Shown here: one piece after another, positions 16,243-25,032 of the stretch | Numbering within the stretch: the first letter of the stretch is position 1 | Layout of the letters: each line of letters begins with the position of its first letter | NCBI RefSeq assembly: GCF_013403245.1 | Contig: NZ_JACBNQ010000018.1 | Location: forward strand, 1-64,000 | From: Sedimentibacter hydroxybenzoicus DSM 7310 | GTDB lineage: Bacteria; Bacillota; Clostridia; Tissierellales; Sedimentibacteraceae | DNA length: 64,000 bases | Direction of reading: 5' to 3' | Translations under genes and position numbers: made by a program | Notes under the pieces: generated by a model | The model's database searches: none | Seen by the model: the letters and a program-made list of their open reading frames with translations, nothing else | What the model was told of the DNA's origin: nothing

Positions 16243-18849
16243 ATGATTTTTAATGAAATTGACAAAGATAAGCTGCTGATTGTTGGAGGTAAAGGGCTGA
16301 ATTTAGGAGAATTATCTAGAATCGAAGGATTAAATGCACCTTCCGGTTTTTGTGTTACTACTAATGCATATAAAAAAATAATCAAAAATAATGAAATGCT
16401 AAACATATTGATGGAAGAATTAGTTACCCTTAATGCAAATGAGATAGAGCGAGTTTCAAAAATCAGCAAGGAAATACGCAATATTATCGAAGCATCTGAT
16501 ATTCCGAATGATATGGAGGAAGAAATTAAAGGGGCTATTTTTATGAGTGGTTATGATTATGCATATGCAGTACGTTCCAGCGCTACCGCGGAAGATTTGC
16601 CGACAGCTTCCTTTGCAGGACAACAGGATACTTTTTTAAATATAATTGGTATCGATTCTGTTTTATATCATATTAAAAAATGCTGGGCGTCATTGTTTAC
16701 AGAACGTGCCGTAGTGTATAGAATTCAAAATGGATTTGATCACCGTAAAGTATACTTGTCTGTAGTCGTACAACAAATGGTATTCCCAAAGGTCTCAGGA
16801 ATTATGTTCACATCGGATCCGGTTACATCGAACAGAAAAGTCATATCCATCGATGCCGGTTACGGTTTAGGTGAGGCATTGGTTTCCGGCTTAGTAAATC
16901 CGGATATATATAAGGTCAGAGACGGGAAAATAGTACACAAGAAAATATCTTCTAAAAAAACAATCGTTAATGCGGCAAAAGAAGGCGGTACGGTGGAAAG
17001 AGAAGTAGTTACGGATATACAAAATATGCAGACGCTTACAGATGGACAAATATTACAGCTTGAGTCAATCGGAAGAAAAATTGAAAGTTACTTTGGACAT
17101 CCTCAGGATATAGAATGGTGCATGAGAGATGATGAATTTTTTATTGTTCAGAGCCGTCCCATTACCACGCTTTATCCGACCCCTGAAAATGACGGTAAAA
17201 ATCGGGTTTACTCATCTATGGGACATTTACAGATGATGACAGAAGACATTAAACCATTAGGAATATCCTTTTGTAAAATGTTATCATTTTGGTTTGGTGA
17301 AAATTTAACCGAAGCAGGCGGAAGACTTTTTATTGACGGCACATATGACTTGAAATCACCTGCAGCAAGAAAAATATTAATAAAAAGTGTAGGAAATGCT
17401 GACATATTGATGAAGGAAGCTTTATTAAATATTATTAATCAGAAGGAATTTGTAAAATCCATGCCGCGAGGTAAGACATCAATTAATGTGGGTACCGGAG
17501 CCTTAAAATGGATAGTTCATGCCTTTAAACTGTATTTGAAAAATGATATCTCAATTGTTGAAGAACGTATATCTTTCAATGATGAATTAATAAATGATAT
17601 GGAGCAAAAAATTAAAAAGGTTTCAGGGAATGAATTATTTGAATTTATTTTAAACGATATAAAGGAATTAAAAGGTATATTGACTGGGCCAAAAAATATG
17701 GGCGTAATGGTATTGGCCGGAATGGCACCTTACTGGATAAACAAAAATATGGAAAAGTGGCTCGGCGTAAAGAATACAGCCGATACACTTGTTAAATCCG
17801 TTCTAAATAACGTAACTACAGAAATGGGATTAGAACTTATGGATTTGGCTGATGCAATAAGACAATATCCGAAAGTAATTGAGTATTTACATGATGCTAA
17901 GGATGAAACATTTTTTACGGATATAGAAAAACTAGAAGGAGGAAATGTAGCAGCTAAGGCTTTTAAAGAATATTTAGAAAAATATGGTATGCGATGTGCC
18001 GGTGAAATTGACATTACGAAGAAAAGATGGAATGAAAAACCTACAGCGCTTATACCAACTGTTATAAGCAATATCAATAATTTTGAAACTAATTCAAGTT
18101 CAGCAAAAATTGAGCAGGGAATGCATGAAGCAAAGAAAATGGAACAAGAATTATTATCTGGACTTGAAAAGCTTCAGGGAGGCATGAAAAAAGTAAAAAA
18201 GACGAAGAAAATGATCAGATTGTTACGCAATGTTGCCGGATTCAGAGAATATCCCAAGTATTCATTTATTAAACGCTTCTGGATTTACAAGACAGCGCTT
18301 ATGAAAGAAGCAGACAACTTAGTGAAAAAAGGTATCATAAGTGACAGAGAGGATGTATATTATCTGTATTTTGAAGAATTCAAGGAGGCAGTAAGAACTA
18401 ATCATATAGATTACAGCTTAATAGAAAAAAGAAAAGAAGAATATAAGGTCTTTGAAAAATTAACGCCTCCAAGAGTTATGACATCAGAGGGTGAGGTTAT
18501 TAAAGGAAAATATAATTCAGGTAATATTCCGAAGGGCGCTTTAGTCGGAATACCGGTTTCAGCGGGAACCGTTGAAGGAAGGGCACGCGTTATTTTAAAA
18601 ATGGAGGATGCAAATATTGAAGAAGGTGACATTTTGGTAACTTCATATACAGACCCAAGCTGGACTGCACTTTTTGTATCTGTTAAGGGTATGGTAACTG
18701 AAGTAGGCGGCTTAATGACTCATGGTGCTGTTGTAACCCGAGAGTATGGTCTGCCGGGGGTTGTTGGTGTAGAAAATGCTACAAAACTTATAAAGGATGG
18801 ACAGATGATACGTGTAAATGGAACGGAAGGATATGTGGTAATATTATAA
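16243..18849 (+). CDS. rph: Rifampicin phosphotransferase-like enzyme, copy 2
   Basis: An 868-aa paralogue of 8142-10769 with the same three domains: ATP-grasp (AVRSSATAEDLPTASFAGQQDT, QSRPITTLYPTPE), substrate domain (KYGMRCAGEIDITK, FREYPKYS) and phosphohistidine domain with H827 in MTHGAVVTREYGLP. QSRPITTL is the canonical form; copy 1 has QSRGITTL. Start-codon problem: GGAGG (16217-16221) is correctly spaced from ATA at 16228, the codon aligned with the ATG of copy 1, while the first ATG (16243) lies 21 nt from the site and drops five residues. The MFS gene follows after 36 bp, so inactivation and efflux may be co-expressed. Confidence 0.82.
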   Translation: MIFNEIDKDKLLIVGGKGLNLGELSRIEGLNAPSGFCVTTNAYKKIIKNNEMLNILMEELVTLNANEIERVSKISKEIRNIIEASDIPNDMEEEIKGAIFMSGYDYAYAVRSSATAEDLPTASFAGQQDTFLNIIGIDSVLYHIKKCWASLFTERAVVYRIQNGFDHRKVYLSVVVQQMVFPKVSGIMFTSDPVTSNRKVISIDAGYGLGEALVSGLVNPDIYKVRDGKIVHKKISSKKTIVNAAKEGGTVEREVVTDIQNMQTLTDGQILQLESIGRKIESYFGHPQDIEWCMRDDEFFIVQSRPITTLYPTPENDGKNRVYSSMGHLQMMTEDIKPLGISFCKMLSFWFGENLTEAGGRLFIDGTYDLKSPAARKILIKSVGNADILMKEALLNIINQKEFVKSMPRGKTSINVGTGALKWIVHAFKLYLKNDISIVEERISFNDELINDMEQKIKKVSGNELFEFILNDIKELKGILTGPKNMGVMVLAGMAPYWINKNMEKWLGVKNTADTLVKSVLNNVTTEMGLELMDLADAIRQYPKVIEYLHDAKDETFFTDIEKLEGGNVAAKAFKEYLEKYGMRCAGEIDITKKRWNEKPTALIPTVISNINNFETNSSSAKIEQGMHEAKKMEQELLSGLEKLQGGMKKVKKTKKMIRLLRNVAGFREYPKYSFIKRFWIYKTALMKEADNLVKKGIISDREDVYYLYFEEFKEAVRTNHIDYSLIEKRKEEYKVFEKLTPPRVMTSEGEVIKGKYNSGNIPKGALVGIPVSAGTVEGRARVILKMEDANIEEGDILVTSYTDPSWTALFVSVKGMVTEVGGLMTHGAVVTREYGLPGVVGVENATKLIKDGQMIRVNGTEGYVVIL

Positions 18850-18885
18850 AGTTTAATTTTGACAGTTTATTGACAGGAGCATTAC

Positions 18886-20133
18886 ATGAGAAAATATAAT
18901 AGCAGCTTTATATTATTTTTGGCCGGAAGAATGGTATCTGATACCGGTACCAGCATACAAATGATGATATTGCCTCTTTATATTATAGATATAGGAGGAA
19001 ATGCGTCTGATATAGGAATATTTTCTTTTATATCTCTCACTCCCGCTCTTTTTATTTATCCCTTTGCGGGAGTGCTGGGAGACAAATTTAACCGGAAGAA
19101 AATTATGATTATGACAGATTTTTTAAGCGGTGTAATAATACTGGCATTTGCTTGTATTTCTTATTTAGATAAAATGAGTATTATCTTATTAATGATAGGC
19201 ATGGCAATAATATCTATGTTGAATGGCCTGTTTGACCCTGCCACAAGGGGCATGCTGCCTAAGCTCGTAGAAAAAGATGAGTTAACGAAGGCTAATTCGA
19301 CGGTTGCATCACTAAGAGGCTTATCAGTATTACTTGGTCCTGTAATAGGTGCTGTATTATATTCCAATTATGGTGTTGCGGTATTATTCCTTATAAATGG
19401 CTTTTCTTTTCTGATATCCGGAATAAGTGAGATTTTAATTAAGTACAATCATGTCAACAGCCGTTTAACCGAATGCAAGCAAGGAATGCTGAAAGATTTG
19501 TACGAAGGAATAAAGTTCATTATTAACAATAAATTGATAAGTAAGCTATGTTGGTTTTATATCTTAATATATACTTCAATTCAACCAATATTTTCAGTAG
19601 TCCTGCCTTTGTTTTATAAGACTCAATTAAAATTTACAGATGTTCAATACGGCTATTTGCAATCAATCAGTATATTTGGAATGCTTTTGAGCAGTATAGC
19701 TGTTGGACTTGCATATAAAAAGGAAAAAGGAATAATAAAACCGTTTAAGATTGGTATTAAATTACTTGTGTGTTGTATGATAATATTTTCGTTTCTTGTA
19801 TTTCCGGACGTGGTATTTTTACTAGGTAATGGTTCGACTATTTATTTTTTGTTATTATCAGCAGTGGTTTGCTTATTCAGCAGTGCTACTACATTTATAA
19901 ATGTTCCGATACAATCATATATACAGAGAGAGACACCGGACGAATATATATCAAGAGTGTTCTCGATAGTTGGAATGATTACAAGAGGCGGCATGCCGTT
20001 AGGTTCTCTGGTATATGGTATTATATTGAATAATGTTAGCATTCAAATGACTGTTTTTGCGGCATCCATGCTGATTATCATATATTCGGCTGCCTTTATA
20101 ATTAATTTTCAAAAAAATCTATTACCTTTCTAA
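18886..20133 (+). CDS. Major facilitator superfamily drug exporter
   Basis: A 415-aa protein with about 12 membrane helices. The loop motif between helices 2 and 3 is GVLGDKFNRKKIMI, the MFS A-like motif. It resembles the MefA/EntS-type exporter group (MFS_3). The ATG has an AGGAG site. The position directly after rph copy 2 suggests a role in exporting the same class of compound. The substrate is otherwise unknown. Confidence 0.88.
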   Translation: MRKYNSSFILFLAGRMVSDTGTSIQMMILPLYIIDIGGNASDIGIFSFISLTPALFIYPFAGVLGDKFNRKKIMIMTDFLSGVIILAFACISYLDKMSIILLMIGMAIISMLNGLFDPATRGMLPKLVEKDELTKANSTVASLRGLSVLLGPVIGAVLYSNYGVAVLFLINGFSFLISGISEILIKYNHVNSRLTECKQGMLKDLYEGIKFIINNKLISKLCWFYILIYTSIQPIFSVVLPLFYKTQLKFTDVQYGYLQSISIFGMLLSSIAVGLAYKKEKGIIKPFKIGIKLLVCCMIIFSFLVFPDVVFLLGNGSTIYFLLLSAVVCLFSSATTFINVPIQSYIQRETPDEYISRVFSIVGMITRGGMPLGSLVYGIILNNVSIQMTVFAASMLIIIYSAAFIINFQKNLLPF

Positions 20134-20163
20134 GCTTAGGATTTGTTTAATAGGAAAGGGCTG

Positions 20164-20195
20164 CGCACTAAATTAGTGCGACGGTCCTGTTTTTT
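20164..20195 (+). terminator. Terminator of the rph copy 2/MFS operon
   Basis: CGCACTAA (20164-20171) and TTAGTGCG (20173-20180) form the stem, with flanking AGGA/TCCT pairing and six T at 20190-20195. Confidence 0.75.
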
Positions 20196-20197
20196 CA

Positions 20198-20250
20198 CTT
20201 ACAGTATAAGCGACCGACACCAAATTAAAAAATTTGGTGTCGGTCGCTTA
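20198..20250 (+). repeat. Dispersed palindromic repeat, family A, copy 2 (intact)
   Basis: CTTACAG is followed by a perfect 20-bp inverted repeat (20207-20226 with 20231-20250; TAAGCGACCGACACC...) around AAAA. It is the least decayed of the three copies. It lies directly after a terminator and before a TetR promoter. Confidence 0.85.
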
Positions 20251-20263
20251 TTAATATTATGTG

Positions 20264-20320
20264 TTGACAAATTATTAAAAATAAGATAACATCAGTCTAG
20301 ACCATATGGTCTAGACTGAT
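20264..20320 (+). promoter_or_regulatory. Promoter with a 30-bp perfect palindromic operator
   Basis: TTGACA (20264-20269) is 17 bp from TAACAT (20287-20292). Positions 20291-20320 are a perfect 30-bp palindrome (ATCAGTCTAGACCAT and its complement) overlapping the end of the -10 and the start site. It is the obvious binding site for the TetR encoded next. Confidence 0.85.
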
Positions 20321-20345
20321 AAGTCTATCATATTAGGAGTTCCTT

Positions 20346-20975
20346 ATGAAAGAAAAGAGTTTTGAAAAAAAGCAGGAATTATTGGAAGCGGCATTAAATG
20401 AATTTTCTTCAAAAAAATATGAAGATGCTTCTTTAAACAGCATTATAAAAAGTGCCGGTATCAGCAAGGGTACATTTTATTATCATTTTAAGGATAAGCA
20501 GGAGCTTTACATTTATTTGCTGGAATCATCTTCTAAAGTTAAATGGGAATTTATAAATAAAAATATTAAATCATCTTCAACAGAAGAAAAAGGGGATATA
20601 TTTGCGACGTTCAGGCTGCAGGCCAGAATTGGAGCAGAATTCGCATCGATACATCCAAAGTACCATAATCTGAGCAGAATGTTTGTAAAAGAAAAGGGTA
20701 ATGAAATTTATGATACAGCAAAGAATGTATTAATTGAAGACGATATAAATCCTTTAAACGAAATTATTGAAAATGCTGTAAAGAAAGGTGATTTCAGAAA
20801 TGATTTGCCCGGAGAGTTTATAATAAAAATAATCAGTCACTTGTTTACTCATTTTGAGGATGTTTTTAATTCAGAAGATGATATGGAGCTTGGAAATATT
20901 ATTAAAAACCTTGATTACTACGTTGACTTTATGAAGAATGGTTTATACAATAAAATTACGCGGGAGGATATATGA
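20346..20975 (+). CDS. TetR-family regulator with a co-transcribed membrane protein
   Basis: A 209-aa protein; the HTH is at residues 16-46 (SLNSIIKSAGISKGTFYYHFKDKQELY). It overlaps the following membrane protein gene by 4 bp, forming a two-gene unit. A perfect palindrome over its promoter predicts tight autoregulation. The ATG has a TTAGGAG site. The effector is unknown. Confidence 0.92.
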   Translation: MKEKSFEKKQELLEAALNEFSSKKYEDASLNSIIKSAGISKGTFYYHFKDKQELYIYLLESSSKVKWEFINKNIKSSSTEEKGDIFATFRLQARIGAEFASIHPKYHNLSRMFVKEKGNEIYDTAKNVLIEDDINPLNEIIENAVKKGDFRNDLPGEFIIKIISHLFTHFEDVFNSEDDMELGNIIKNLDYYVDFMKNGLYNKITREDI

Positions 20976-21541
20976 AAAAAAATCATGATAAAATCATAGC
21001 ATTGATATTTGCTTTGGGTACTGTGTTTTTTCTCGTTTTGGCATTTACAAACAATCAATTTTTTAATTGGGCTTATGAGCGCCATCAAAACCAGATAAGC
21101 TGGTATATAAGACCCTTGTTTCTGATACCGTTTTGTTACTTTGCATATAAAAGAAGCTGGGCAGGAATTTCTGCAACGATTTTTCTGCTGTTAACAAGTA
21201 TGTTCTGGTTCCCGAGGCCTGAAACTGTAAATGAACAGGTTAAGGAATTTTTGAAGATGGAAATGGATTATTTACTGGGTGATTGGGGAGTAATCAAGAT
21301 TTTGATTACGATGCTTGTTCCCGTATCGCTTATTGCTTTAGCGGCGGCATTCTGGAAACGAAATTTATATTTTGGTATTTCGGTAATGGTTTTTATAGCT
21401 GTTGCCAAAATGACCTGGAGCGTTGTGTTCGGAGGAGAAGCAGGCAAGTCGATTTTCATTCCCGCAATAGCTGGATTGGTAATTTGCATAGCCTTGATAT
21501 ATTTTGGCTTTAGAAAGATAGAAAAAAAGAAAAGAGCTTAA
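20972..21541 (+). CDS. Multi-pass membrane protein of unknown function
   Basis: A 189-aa protein with about five hydrophobic helices and a short basic C-terminus (RKIEKKKRA). Aromatic-rich stretches include SWYIRPLFLIPFCYFAY. I do not recognise the family. Translational coupling to a TetR gene suggests it responds to, or handles, the regulator's ligand. Confidence 0.75.
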   Translation: MKKNHDKIIALIFALGTVFFLVLAFTNNQFFNWAYERHQNQISWYIRPLFLIPFCYFAYKRSWAGISATIFLLLTSMFWFPRPETVNEQVKEFLKMEMDYLLGDWGVIKILITMLVPVSLIALAAAFWKRNLYFGISVMVFIAVAKMTWSVVFGGEAGKSIFIPAIAGLVICIALIYFGFRKIEKKKRA

Positions 21542-21572
21542 CGGATGCCCTCCGGTGTCGAGAATCGTCATA

Positions 21573-21607
21573 AACTTCCTGATTATGTAAGCGGGAAGTT
21601 TTTTTTT
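21573..21607 (+). terminator. Terminator after the TetR/membrane-protein pair
   Basis: AACTTCC (21573-21579) pairs with GGGAAGTT (21593-21600), followed by a T-run. Confidence 0.75.
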
Positions 21608-21611
21608 ATAA

Positions 21612-21700
21612 AGTCATTGACCTAACAGGTAAATAGTGATACAATATTATTAACCTGTTAGGTCAATGACTCGTTATGCCTGTTGATCTGACAGATAAAT
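21612..21700 (+). promoter_or_regulatory. Promoter and three operator units for the TetR/ABC operon at 21732
   Basis: A perfect 19-bp inverted repeat (21612-21630 with 21653-21671) brackets the promoter TTGACC (21617-21622), 17-bp spacer, TACAAT (21640-21645). Each arm contains ACCTAACAGGT, itself a small palindrome. A third, diverged unit TTGATCTGACAGAT lies at 21683-21696, followed by TAAATAGT as in unit 1. The arrangement suggests several TetR dimers across the -35 box and leader. Confidence 0.8.
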
Positions 21701-21731
21701 AGTTGAAAAAAATAAAAATAAGGTGATTATT

Positions 21732-22355
21732 ATGTTTTCAAAATTTTTAAGTTTAGAGCCAGAAAGACGGAATGCAATTTTGAATGCAGCGCTCAAGGAG
21801 TTTGCCGGCAAAGGCTTTGACGATGCATCGACCAATGTGATTGCCAGAGAATCCGGCATATCAAAACCGCTGATGTTTCACTATGTTAATAATAAAAAGG
21901 ATTTCTTTCTTTTTCTTTACGACTATTGTCTGGATATTTTGAACCGAGAGTATTTTGATAAAATTGATGTGAATGAGAAGGATATTTTTGAGCGTCTCCG
22001 GCAGACATGCCTGCTTAAAATTCAGGTAATGCAAAAATCTCCGTGGATTTTTGATTTTATTAAGGTGGCTGTTTTCACAGATTCTGAGGAGGTTAAGGAT
22101 GAGCTTGGAAAAAAGCGCAGAATGGTAGAAAACAGGAGCTTTGAACGATTTTACAGAGATATTGATACCTCCAAATTCCGAAACGAGCTGGATACAGAAA
22201 AAGCAAAGAAGCTGATCTTTTGGGCAGTAGGAGGATATGCAGGTGAAATATTGGAACAGTTTCGAAGTACAGATGCTCCTGTATATGATTTTGAAAAAAT
22301 TCGTGCTGAGTTTGACAGCTATCTTAACGAGCTGCGAAAAACCTATTATAAATGA
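21732..22355 (+). CDS. TetR-family regulator of a polyketide-type ABC exporter
   Basis: A 207-aa protein with HTH NVIARESGISKPLMFHYVNNKKDFF. The start at 21732 follows AAGGTGAT; a GTG at 21723 lies inside that site. It heads an operon with the ABC ATPase (15 bp on) and a large permease. It probably represses the operon through the ACCTAACAGGT units. Confidence 0.92.
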   Translation: MFSKFLSLEPERRNAILNAALKEFAGKGFDDASTNVIARESGISKPLMFHYVNNKKDFFLFLYDYCLDILNREYFDKIDVNEKDIFERLRQTCLLKIQVMQKSPWIFDFIKVAVFTDSEEVKDELGKKRRMVENRSFERFYRDIDTSKFRNELDTEKAKKLIFWAVGGYAGEILEQFRSTDAPVYDFEKIRAEFDSYLNELRKTYYK

Positions 22356-22370
22356 TTGGAGGGTATTATT

Positions 22371-23270
22371 ATGAATGTAATTGAAACAAGAAAGCTTACT
22401 AAGTCCTATGGCAGACAGGAAGCTTTACGCGGGGTTGATTTGACCGTAAAGCAAGGTGAGGTATATGGATTTATCGGACCGAACGGCTCAGGAAAGTCTA
22501 CGACAATACGAATTCTTTTGGGCATGCTCCGAAAAAGCGGTGGGGAAGCAAAGCTTTTGGGCGGTGACCCATGGGCTGACGCCGTGGAACTTCACAGAAG
22601 AATTGCATATGTACCCGGTGATGTAACCCTTTGGCCGAATTTGACAGGCGGGGAGGTTATAAATTTATTAAATCGCTTGGGCGGCAAAGCTAATACTTCT
22701 CGCATCAAAGAATTACTTGACAGATTTCAGCTTGATCCAAAGAAAAGATGCCGCAGTTATTCCAAAGGTAATCGGCAGAAGGTGGCGCTTGTTGCCGCAC
22801 TTTCTTCAGATGCGGAATTGTTGATTTTGGATGAACCTACCAGCGGTCTTGACCCGCTGATGGAACAGATTTTTCAGGAATGTATCTTTGAATTAAAAAA
22901 ACAAGGTAAAACAATTTTTTTATCCAGCCATATTCTTGCGGAGGTAGAAGCACTTTGCGACAGAGTGGGGATTATCAGGCAGGGTGAAATCGTCGAAGAG
23001 GGTACTCTTGAAGAACTGCGTCATCTGACACGTACAACAGTTACCGTAGAGCTTGCAAAGTCCATGAGTTTAAATCAACTTCAAGGAATTCACGATATAT
23101 CACGAAAAGAAGAAAAGTGGCGTTTCTCAGTTGATGTCAATGCTATGGATGAAGTTATAAATGCCATTGCACCAATGGGTATTAAATCACTTACGGTAGA
23201 GCCGTCTACATTGGAAGAGCTGTTTATACGTCACTATGGGGACGATATTCAGGAAAAGGCGGTGAAGTGA
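22371..23270 (+). CDS. ABC transporter ATP-binding protein (drug exporter)
   Basis: A 299-aa ATPase. Motifs are Walker A GPNGSGKST, signature YSKGNRQKV, Walker B LLILDEPTSGLDP and H-loop SSHIL. The C-terminal extension (about 220-299) is typical of DrrA-like ATPases. ATG 22371 has a GGAGGG site; a TTG at 22356 was rejected. GC and codon use (CGC, GCG, GGG) are visibly higher than in the surrounding genes, hinting at acquisition. Confidence 0.93.
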   Translation: MNVIETRKLTKSYGRQEALRGVDLTVKQGEVYGFIGPNGSGKSTTIRILLGMLRKSGGEAKLLGGDPWADAVELHRRIAYVPGDVTLWPNLTGGEVINLLNRLGGKANTSRIKELLDRFQLDPKKRCRSYSKGNRQKVALVAALSSDAELLILDEPTSGLDPLMEQIFQECIFELKKQGKTIFLSSHILAEVEALCDRVGIIRQGEIVEEGTLEELRHLTRTTVTVELAKSMSLNQLQGIHDISRKEEKWRFSVDVNAMDEVINAIAPMGIKSLTVEPSTLEELFIRHYGDDIQEKAVK

Positions 23271-23272
23271 AT

Positions 23273-24859
23273 ATGAAACAATTTACTGGGACAGGAAAAC
23301 TTTTGAGGCTTTATATCCGAAGGGATTGGCTCTTACTTCCTATCTGGCTCTTTCTTCCGGTGGTGCTTGTGTCCGGGCAGATGACCTTTGTGAAAGCGAT
23401 GCCCGACTGGAGGTTGTTTATTGAAGAATTATCGGAAAGTGCGATTACGTCGGCATGGTTAGGACCTATTTATCCTTTGAGCTTAGAGGGGGCGATACTT
23501 TGGAGAGGTATGCTGCAAGCTGCTATTGTTGTTTTATTTGGGGCTGCATTTACCGTAATCCGACATATTCGCACCGAAGAAATGTCCGGACGGAGTGAGT
23601 TGATATTAGGGAAACCCGTTGGGCGATACGCAAATGTAACGGCAGCTGTGACACTTTCCTGTGCCGGCAGCTTGCTTGCGGGGCTGCTGTGCTCTGCTTC
23701 TCTGTTCAGCAGCGGATTTGCTGCAGGCGGCTCGTTAATCGCAGGACTGACGATTGCGGCTGCAGGCTGTGTATTTGCGGGACTGGGTTCAGTGCTTGCA
23801 CAATTTTTCGGACACAGCGGACAGGTTCGTGGTGCAATATTCGGAGTGTATGGCTTGATGATGCTTTTTATGGTATTAAACAACGTAAATGGTGGTTATT
23901 CCACTTGGGCATGGCTTAACCCCGGCGCATGGTTTCGCGTAACCGCACCATTTGCGGAAAATCACATTTGGCCGTTGTTTATTTTTGCGGGTCTTGCGTT
24001 GATTATGCTGGAATTGTCCTATGCTCTGCTAAACAAGAGAGATATGGGTGCGGGCATTATTGCCGAAAGGGAAAGAACTAAGAATGCAGACATAAAATCA
24101 CCTATAGCTTTGGCATGGCATAGTCATAAAAGGGCTGTTGTAGTCTGGTCGGCGGGACTTTCATTTATCGGCGTCTTCATAGGAGCAATTACACCCAGTA
24201 TATCAATGGACACTATGGGTGAAATGCTGGCGCAATTATCAGGTTGGGGACCGGCTATGATGAAGCTTGGCAATCAGGAAGGTTTTATAGCACTGTCTGT
24301 ATATATACTGGGTCTGATGGGCGGGCTGTCGGTGTTTGTGCTCACATTTGTTCAAAGTATGCGAGGTGAAGAAAACGAGGGTTATACGGAAATACTTCTG
24401 TCAAAGCCTGTAAGCCGGCTTAAGTGGATGGGAAGCTATTTGGCGGTTGCTTTTGTGGGAAGCGCGATTATTCTTCTTGCATTCGGGATCATGTCCGGAT
24501 TGGGCTGGAGTATCGGCTCAGGTAATTCGGAGCATCTTTTCCGCGTGACTGCAATGAGTATTTCAAAAATTCCGTCAGTGTGGATAATAATAGGAATAGC
24601 CGCTTTGCTGTACGGCTGGCTTCCGCGCATTGCGTCATTTTTGGGCTGGCTGATATGGGGCGTGTTTGTCCTTATTGAAATGCTTTGGGAAGCGGGGATT
24701 GTCGGTTGGTCCGCAATGAAATGGACGCCGTTTTCCTATGCTCATTACAGTATTCCGATCAATGAGATTTCAATGATTTCATTGATTGTGCTCGTCCTTA
24801 TTTCCGGTGCCTTCACTGCTTTGGGTATTATTGGATTTAAACGAAGAAATATTATTTAG
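23273..24859 (+). CDS. ABC-2 permease, polyketide-antibiotic exporter type (TnrB3-like)
   Basis: A 528-aa protein with about twelve hydrophobic segments in two halves, each with a repeated loop (MSGRSELILGKPVGRYA and NEGYTEILLSKPVSRLK). This duplicated layout and length fit the putative polyketide-antibiotic exporters (COG3559 type). A GTG at 23267 overlapping the ATPase stop is an alternative start; ATG 23273 is better spaced from GGCGGTGA. GC is higher than in neighbours, as with its ATPase. A GC-rich hairpin (ATTCCGG...CCGGAAT, about 24868-24901) follows. Confidence 0.88.
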   Translation: MKQFTGTGKLLRLYIRRDWLLLPIWLFLPVVLVSGQMTFVKAMPDWRLFIEELSESAITSAWLGPIYPLSLEGAILWRGMLQAAIVVLFGAAFTVIRHIRTEEMSGRSELILGKPVGRYANVTAAVTLSCAGSLLAGLLCSASLFSSGFAAGGSLIAGLTIAAAGCVFAGLGSVLAQFFGHSGQVRGAIFGVYGLMMLFMVLNNVNGGYSTWAWLNPGAWFRVTAPFAENHIWPLFIFAGLALIMLELSYALLNKRDMGAGIIAERERTKNADIKSPIALAWHSHKRAVVVWSAGLSFIGVFIGAITPSISMDTMGEMLAQLSGWGPAMMKLGNQEGFIALSVYILGLMGGLSVFVLTFVQSMRGEENEGYTEILLSKPVSRLKWMGSYLAVAFVGSAIILLAFGIMSGLGWSIGSGNSEHLFRVTAMSISKIPSVWIIIGIAALLYGWLPRIASFLGWLIWGVFVLIEMLWEAGIVGWSAMKWTPFSYAHYSIPINEISMISLIVLVLISGAFTALGIIGFKRRNII

Positions 24860-24902
24860 CGATTATATTCCGGAGGCAGCTGTTCTTTTGCCCCCGGAAT
24901 AA

Positions 24903-25019
24903 TATAAACTGCTGAAATCACATATTAATGACCACCAAAAATTAATTGAATTTATAAAAAATACCGTATATAATAAACCTGAGGAGCATCATCCGGATAC
25001 AGCAAGAAAAGTGAAATAA
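24903..25019 (+). pseudogene. Open remnant without start codon, C-terminal gene fragment
   Basis: Between an in-frame stop and TAA at 25017-25019, 39 codons remain open and read like real protein (NDHQKLIEFIKNTVYN, then KPEEHHPDTARKVK). No ATG, GTG or TTG start with a ribosome binding site is present. I read it as the 3' end of a gene deleted when its neighbours arrived. The parent family is not recognised. Confidence 0.35.
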
Positions 25020-25032
25020 GGCGGTGATATGA

